From: Neisseria yangbaofengii
GTDB taxonomy: Bacteria > Pseudomonadota > Gammaproteobacteria > Burkholderiales > Neisseriaceae
NCBI RefSeq assembly: GCF_014898075.1
Contig: NZ_CP062976.1
Location: forward strand, 2,418,001 to 2,482,000
DNA length: 64,000 nucleotides
Reading direction: 5' to 3'
Positions within the stretch are counted from its first letter, which is position 1. Each line of letters opens with the position of its first letter. The notes under the pieces were generated by a model. It saw only the letters and a program-made list of their open reading frames with translations, made no database searches and was not told the DNA's origin. Positions 59,412 to 64,000 of this stretch are shown here, in pieces. A program made the translations under genes and the position numbers.

Positions 59412-62243
59412 ATGTTAGACAAATACAATCCCGCCGAAATCGAATCCAAACATTACCGCAACTGGGAAAGCCAAGGCTATTTCCAGCCGAATATGGATTT
59501 ATCCAAACCCGCATTTTCCATTCAGTTGCCGCCGCCGAATGTAACCGGCACGCTGCACATGGGTCATGCGTTCAACCAAACCATTATGGACGGATTAACC
59601 CGCTACTACCGCATGAAAGGCTGCAACACCGCTTGGATTCCGGGTACCGACCATGCCGGTATCGCCACGCAGATTGTGGTCGAACGCCAACTGGCGGCGC
59701 AAAACGTGTCCCGCCACGATTTGGGGCGTGAAAAATTCCTTGAAAAAGTGTGGGAATGGAAGGAGCAGTCGGGCGGCACGATTACCGGACAAATGCGCCG
59801 TGTCGGCTGTTCCGCCGATTGGACACGGGAATATTTCACGATGGACGATGTGCGCGCCGAAACCGTCAGCGAAGTGTTCGTGCGCCTGTATGAACAGGGT
59901 CTGATTTATCGGGGCAAACGCTTGGTGAACTGGGATCCCGTATTGGGAACGGCGGTTTCCGATTTGGAAGTGGAAAGCGTGGAAGAACAAGGCTCGATGT
60001 GGCATATCCGCTATCCGCTGGCGGACAATCCGAACGAAGCCGTGATTGTGGCGACCACCCGCCCCGAAACGCTGCTGGGCGACGTTGCCGTTGCCGTCAA
60101 TCCCGAAGACGAACGCTACACCCACTTAATCGGCAAACAATTAACCCTGCCGCTGACGGGCCGCACCATTCCCGTGATTGCCGACGAATATGTCGAAAAA
60201 GATTTCGGCACGGGCTGCGTGAAAATCACGCCGGCGCACGACTTCAACGACTACGAAGTCGGCAAACGCCATGATACCGCCCTGATTAATGTGTTTGACT
60301 TGGAAGCGAAAATCCTCGCCCAAGCCGAAGTGTTCAACTTCAAAGGCGAAGCGCAACAAGGCTTTGCCCTGCCCGAACAATACGCAGGCTTAGACCGCTT
60401 TGCCGCCCGCAAACAGATGGTGGCGGATTTGCAGGCGCAGGGCCTGTTGGCGGAAGTGAAACCGCATACCCTGATGACTCCGAAAGGCGACCGCACCGGC
60501 TCGGTGATTGAACCTATGCTCACCAGCCAATGGTTTGTTGCCATGTCCGCCGCACCGAATGGCGGCGAGCCGGAAAGCGAGTTCAAAGGCTTGAGCCTTG
60601 CCGACAAAGCCAAAAAAGCGGTGGACAGCGGCGCAGTACGCTTTATCCCCGAAAACTGGGTCAATACCTACAACCAATGGATGAACAACATCCAAGACTG
60701 GTGCATTTCCCGCCAATTATGGTGGGGACACCAAATTCCGGCATGGTATGACGAAGCCGGCAACGTGTATGTTGCCCGCAATCAGGAAGATGCCGAAAAA
60801 CTGGCGGGCAAAACCGGTCTGACCCGTGATGAAGACGTATTGGATACATGGTTCTCATCGGCTTTGGTGCCGTTTTCTACGCTCGGCTGGCCGTCTGAAA
60901 CCGACGAACTCGACGCCTTTTTGCCGAGCAATGTTTTAGTAACCGGTTACGAAATCATCTTCTTCTGGGTGGCGCGCATGATTATGATGACCACCCACTT
61001 CACCGGCAAAGTGCCGTTTAAAGACGTGTACATTCACGGCATTGTGCGCGATCACGAAGGCAAAAAAATGTCCAAATCCGAGGGCAACGTGATTGACCCT
61101 GTCGATTTGATTGACGGCATTGATTTGGAACAATTATTGGTCAAACGCACCACCGGTCTGCGCCGCCCCGAAAAAGCACCGCAAGTGGTCGAAGCCACCA
61201 AAAAACTGTTCCCCGAAGGCATTCCCGTATTCGGTGCCGACGCTCTGCGCTTCACGATGGCAAGCTATGCCAGTTTGGGGCGTTCGGTAAACTTCGACTT
61301 CAAACGTGCCGAAGGCTACCGCAATTTCTGCAACAAATTATGGAACGCCACCAACTTCGTGCTGATGAACACCGAAGGCAAAGACTGCGGTCAAGACGAA
61401 ACCCAGCCTTTGGCGTTTACCTTTGCCGACCAATGGATTATCGGCAGATTGCAGCAGACCGAAGCCGCCGTTGCCGAAGCCTTTGAAACCTACCGCTTCG
61501 ACCTCGCCGCCCAAACCCTGTATGAATTTGTGTGGAACGAATATTGCGACTGGTATATCGAGCTGGCGAAAGTACAAATCCAAACCGGCTGCCCGACCAC
61601 CCAACGCACCACCCGCCGCACGCTGGTTCGGGCATTGGAAGCCATTTTGCGCCTGCTGCACCCGATTATGCCGTACATCACCGAAGAGTTATGGCAGACC
61701 GTTGCCCCGCTCGCCAACGCCAAACACACCGACAGCATTATGCTTGCCGCCTACCCGCAGGCGGATAACGACAAAATCGTTCCCGCCGCATTCGACAAAA
61801 TCACCGCCCTGCAAGATTTGGCAGGCGCAGTGCGCAACCTGCGCGGCGAAATGGGCATTGCCCCGAACGTGAAAGCACCGCTGTTTGTCGAAGGCGGCAG
61901 CGATTTGGCAGACCTGCTCAAATACTTGCCGGCACTGACCCGACTGACCGAAGCCAAACTGGTCGAAACTTTGCCCGAAAGCGAAGACGCACCCGTCGCC
62001 GTCTGCAACGGCGCACGCCTGATGCTGAAAGTGGAAATCGACAAAGCCGCCGAAACCGCCCGTTTGAGCAAAGAAGCCGAGAAACTGCAAAAAGCCCTCG
62101 ACAAACTCAACGCCAAACTCTCCAAACCCGGCTACACCGAAAAAGCCCCCGCGCATTTGGTGGAAAAAGACAAAGCCGAACTGGCTGAGTTGGAAGACAA
62201 AATGGCGAAAGTGCAAAACCAGTTGGCGAAATTAAAAGATTGA
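59412..62243 (+). CDS. valS: Valyl-tRNA synthetase
   Basis: The 943-residue class I synthetase shows [15 protein letters not shown] (HIGH-type motif), an editing domain with [15 protein letters not shown], the KMSKS motif ([14 protein letters not shown]) and a C-terminal coiled-coil arm ([19 protein letters not shown]). ATG 59412 is the family start; ten upstream in-frame codons are not expected to be translated. A frame-internal uptake sequence occurs at 60890. Confidence 0.98.
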   Translation: MLDKYNPAEIESKHYRNWESQGYFQPNMDLSKPAFSIQLPPPNVTGTLHMGHAFNQTIMDGLTRYYRMKGCNTAWIPGTDHAGIATQIVVERQLAAQNVSRHDLGREKFLEKVWEWKEQSGGTITGQMRRVGCSADWTREYFTMDDVRAETVSEVFVRLYEQGLIYRGKRLVNWDPVLGTAVSDLEVESVEEQGSMWHIRYPLADNPNEAVIVATTRPETLLGDVAVAVNPEDERYTHLIGKQLTLPLTGRTIPVIADEYVEKDFGTGCVKITPAHDFNDYEVGKRHDTALINVFDLEAKILAQAEVFNFKGEAQQGFALPEQYAGLDRFAARKQMVADLQAQGLLAEVKPHTLMTPKGDRTGSVIEPMLTSQWFVAMSAAPNGGEPESEFKGLSLADKAKKAVDSGAVRFIPENWVNTYNQWMNNIQDWCISRQLWWGHQIPAWYDEAGNVYVARNQEDAEKLAGKTGLTRDEDVLDTWFSSALVPFSTLGWPSETDELDAFLPSNVLVTGYEIIFFWVARMIMMTTHFTGKVPFKDVYIHGIVRDHEGKKMSKSEGNVIDPVDLIDGIDLEQLLVKRTTGLRRPEKAPQVVEATKKLFPEGIPVFGADALRFTMASYASLGRSVNFDFKRAEGYRNFCNKLWNATNFVLMNTEGKDCGQDETQPLAFTFADQWIIGRLQQTEAAVAEAFETYRFDLAAQTLYEFVWNEYCDWYIELAKVQIQTGCPTTQRTTRRTLVRALEAILRLLHPIMPYITEELWQTVAPLANAKHTDSIMLAAYPQADNDKIVPAAFDKITALQDLAGAVRNLRGEMGIAPNVKAPLFVEGGSDLADLLKYLPALTRLTEAKLVETLPESEDAPVAVCNGARLMLKVEIDKAAETARLSKEAEKLQKALDKLNAKLSKPGYTEKAPAHLVEKDKAELAELEDKMAKVQNQLAKLKD

Positions 62244-62283
62244 TGATTGAGTTGAATAACTTAATTTTAATCTTGAAATGATA

Positions 62284-62322
62284 ACAAGGCCGTCTGAAAG
62301 TTTACCCTTTCAGACGGCCTTG
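62284..62322. terminator. valS uptake-sequence terminator
   Basis: ACAAGGCCGTCTGAAAG and CTTTCAGACGGCCTTGT form a long stem with a seven-base loop. Confidence 0.88.
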
Positions 62323-62327
62323 TACTA

Positions 62328-62422
62328 TATAGTCGGAGAATTGAAAAATGCCTGGGGTCGTGCCTTTTCATACGATTATGTACGGTCTTAGGTTCGCAGA
62401 TTTGTTCACTTCTCCGACTATA
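62328..62422. mobile_element. 95-bp MITE-like element with TATAGTCGGAGAA ends
   Basis: Perfect 13-bp inverted repeats TATAGTCGGAGAA and TTCTCCGACTATA bound 69 bases with no coding. The TATAG start resembles Correia ends, but the rest differs. A TA target is implied. It lies between the valS terminator and the end of the surface lipoprotein gene. Confidence 0.65.
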
Positions 62423-62442
62423 AAATTAAACGCCAATCAAAA

Positions 62443-63618
62443 CTATTGCGCCACTGCACCAATCACACCTTGCCAAGCATTTTTACCGTCGTGGTTCGCT
62501 TTGCCGGTAAGTACGCTGCCGTTTGCACCATAAAAGCCACCGCTGAATGTACCGTTTAAGACAGGGCGGTTGCCGCTGTTGTCGTGAAAAAACAAATGAC
62601 CGCCGACATCGCCGCGTTCCCCTACCGAGACACGCAGCGGACTTTTGGGTGAACGGTCTTGATGTAATTCCCAAAGGCCGCCCTTATTGTCATGAATCAT
62701 CATCGACAAGGTTTTGCTGCCGCCGTAGTATTTTGCAGTCACATCAGCGTTCAGGAAATCAGTTGGGCTGTCGGTATAGTGATAATACATATTACCGCGA
62801 TAGCTGATTTCATTGTCGCTTACTGGGCGGCGCATTTGACTTTCATCTGCGCTTTGCAGGTAGTGGTAAACAATTTCCGCGCCTTCATATTCGCCGTAAT
62901 CATTCATTTTTGGGTAGTTGACGGCGGCGAAGCCGTAGTAGCCGGTAATTTTGCCGTTGCTGTCACGCAGCGTGCGGATGTCCTTTCGGATGAATTGGTC
63001 TTGTGGCTGAATCAGCTCGATTTCTACCGTTTTACCTTGGTCGTTAAACACCATTTTCAGCGTATTATCCAGCAGCAGACCGTGACGGTTTTCCAAATTT
63101 AACCGGCTGAAGACATCCTGGTCACTTTCAACGGCAGTTTGGGGAGCTTGCTCTTCGGGCCGATCGGGCTGTGGTGTATTTGTCTTAACTTCGGGCCGAT
63201 CGGGCTGTGGTGTATTTGTCTTAACTTCGGGCCGATCGGGCTGTGGTGTATTTGTCTTAACTTCGGACCGATCGGGCTGTGGTGCATTTGTCTCAACTTT
63301 GGGCTGATCGGGTTGAGATGGTTTGATGTCGGTTTTCGGTTCTTCCGGCTGCATTTTTACAGGTGGTTGAACTGGATGGTCCGGCTGAACGGCGTCGGTA
63401 TCAGGTGAAGCAGGAACACTTGGCTTATCGGCCGGTTCATGATTCGGTGTTTCAGATTTGGCCGCCTGCCCAATTTTCTCCGGAGATTGGGCGGACGGTG
63501 TAGGTGTCGGCGCAGCACTCGGCGATTTAGCGCCGCCACCGCCGCAGGCAGCCAATAGACAAATGCTCAATATAGTGAGCGGAAAGGTATTCAGAAGATT
63601 TTTTTCACGTTGCGTCAT
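62443..63618 (-). CDS. Surface lipoprotein with repeat linker and TbpB-like barrel
   Basis: The 391-residue protein has a lipoprotein signal with lipobox LAAC followed by GGGGAKS. A Pro-rich region (about residues 30-170) includes four tandem 12-residue units of the PDRPEVKTNTPQ kind. The folded C-terminal part ends NGTFSGGFYGANGSVLTGKA and NAWQGVIGAVAQ. That ending follows the TbpB/NHBA barrel pattern (GxFxGxFYGxxG). Surface exposure through Slam is expected but no Slam gene is visible. Repeat number could vary between strains. The start is ATG 63618 with AAGGG upstream. Confidence 0.8.
   Translation of the reverse strand: MTQREKNLLNTFPLTILSICLLAACGGGGAKSPSAAPTPTPSAQSPEKIGQAAKSETPNHEPADKPSVPASPDTDAVQPDHPVQPPVKMQPEEPKTDIKPSQPDQPKVETNAPQPDRSEVKTNTPQPDRPEVKTNTPQPDRPEVKTNTPQPDRPEEQAPQTAVESDQDVFSRLNLENRHGLLLDNTLKMVFNDQGKTVEIELIQPQDQFIRKDIRTLRDSNGKITGYYGFAAVNYPKMNDYGEYEGAEIVYHYLQSADESQMRRPVSDNEISYRGNMYYHYTDSPTDFLNADVTAKYYGGSKTLSMMIHDNKGGLWELHQDRSPKSPLRVSVGERGDVGGHLFFHDNSGNRPVLNGTFSGGFYGANGSVLTGKANHDGKNAWQGVIGAVAQ
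63157..63300 (-). repeat. Four tandem 36-bp repeats in the surface lipoprotein gene
   Basis: Units start at 63157, 63193, 63229 and 63265. The first three are identical; the fourth differs at a few bases, and a half unit follows at 63301. Each encodes 12 residues, so gain or loss keeps the reading frame. Confidence 0.9.
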
Positions 63619-63948
63619 GTCGTTGCCCTTAATAGTTAAAATCAAAATTATGCGGCTTGGTGGCCGCTATTGCTTTTATTTGTTCTTTGCTCGCTGATTA
63701 AGATAGGTTAAATAAGGCTTAGCCTATTTATGAGTTTTCAAGATTTAATCTATTATACGACTCGCATAATAGCCGAACCAAATGCTGTTATCGATTTTGA
63801 AAAGAAAACAAGAGGAAGTGTTTCTTTTTAGAGTAATAAAATTATTCCACTAAATTCCAGTAAAGTATTTATATGCCTAATTGATTTTTCAGACGGCACA
63901 TATAAATAACGTATAATCCAATCATAACGCTGATGAAAGGCAAAGATT
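63619..63948. other. Divergent promoter region between the lipoprotein gene and the last gene
   Basis: AT-rich, about 330 bases, with one AT-type uptake-like sequence (TTTTCAGACGGCAC near 63886). It should hold the two divergent promoters. I see no gene. Confidence 0.5.
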
Positions 63949-64000
63949 ATGCACCGCCCACCGAAAACCATCATCAAAACTGAACCGCTTCCAAAAAATG
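63949..64000 (+). CDS. Start of an unidentified gene, cut by the window end
   Basis: ATG 63949 is preceded by AAAGG nine bases upstream and opens a frame MHRPPKTIIKTEPLPKN that runs off the right edge. Too little is visible to name it. Confidence 0.45.
   Translation, partial: MHRPPKTIIKTEPLPKN

Noticed and set aside
63157-63300. Regularly spaced repeats that could suggest a CRISPR array
   Set aside because: The 36-bp units are directly adjacent without spacers and encode a peptide repeat within a lipoprotein gene.

Overview
The window is chromosomal DNA from a Neisseria species. The clearest sign is the DNA uptake sequence in its AG form (AGGCCGTCTGAA), which occurs throughout the window, mostly as inverted pairs that form terminators between genes. 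Correia-type repeats, an adhesin complex protein (ACP), an AmgK-LptD-SurA block and a yraN-gmhA-BON lipoprotein block agree with this. The AG dialect fits a commensal Neisseria better than the meningococcus or gonococcus, which mainly use ATGCCGTCTGAA. This is inference; the species cannot be fixed from the window. No rRNA, tRNA or CRISPR array was seen.

Layout. Positions 1-6.4 kb hold the start of minC (minus strand), a DUF2520 Rossmann protein, a Spy/CpxP gene broken next to a Correia-like element, mqo, a TM2 protein, a frameshifted formate/nitrite transporter, and a 5-formyl-THF cyclo-ligase. From 6.6 to 22 kb runs the classic translation and envelope block rpsB-tsf-pyrH-frr-uppS-cdsA-dxr-rseP-bamA-skp-lpxD-fabZ-lpxA. 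It is interrupted after pyrH by an IS3-family element plus a DUF2846 lipoprotein. From 22 to 26 kb, between lpxA and lpxB, lies a second copy of the IS and an AT-rich accessory island: a LexA-like (S24) repressor, a 49-residue lipoprotein, an unrecognised 120-residue protein and two paralogous 51-residue membrane proteins. Positions 26-38 kb hold lpxB, coaD, a Bax-inhibitor-1 protein, a decayed menA, yggX, argA, pyrE, a TbpB-like surface lipoprotein, xthA, an alpha/beta hydrolase, ACP and an endonuclease/exonuclease/phosphatase protein. Positions 38-46 kb hold a third IS copy, surA-lptD, divergent amgK, an acyltransferase and a DsbA lipoprotein. Positions 46-57 kb hold murJ, trpC, a TRIC-like protein, a YheT hydrolase, PAP2, a CinA-type protein, argG, rsmI and yraN-gmhA-BON lipoprotein. 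Positions 57-64 kb hold map, an XRE regulator, valS, a repeat-bearing surface lipoprotein and the first codons of an unidentified gene.

Function. Much of the window builds the outer envelope: lipid A (lpxD, fabZ, lpxA, lpxB), isoprenoid and phospholipid precursors (dxr, uppS, cdsA), outer-membrane assembly (bamA, skp, surA, lptD, BON lipoprotein), peptidoglycan export and recycling (murJ, amgK) and surface lipoproteins. The rest is mainly translation, nucleotide, arginine and tryptophan metabolism.

Most interesting points. (1) All three IS copies (1,241 bp each) sit inside the loop of an inverted uptake-sequence terminator, each with a 3-bp target duplication. (2) The island between lpxA and lpxB looks like a small damage-inducible, bacteriocin-like or phage-derived cassette of unknown function. 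(3) A roughly 200-bp imperfect palindrome lies before map. (4) A 95-bp MITE-like element with TATAGTCGGAGAA ends lies after valS. (5) Correia-like elements occur in short, long and end-only forms, one of them adjoining a broken gene.
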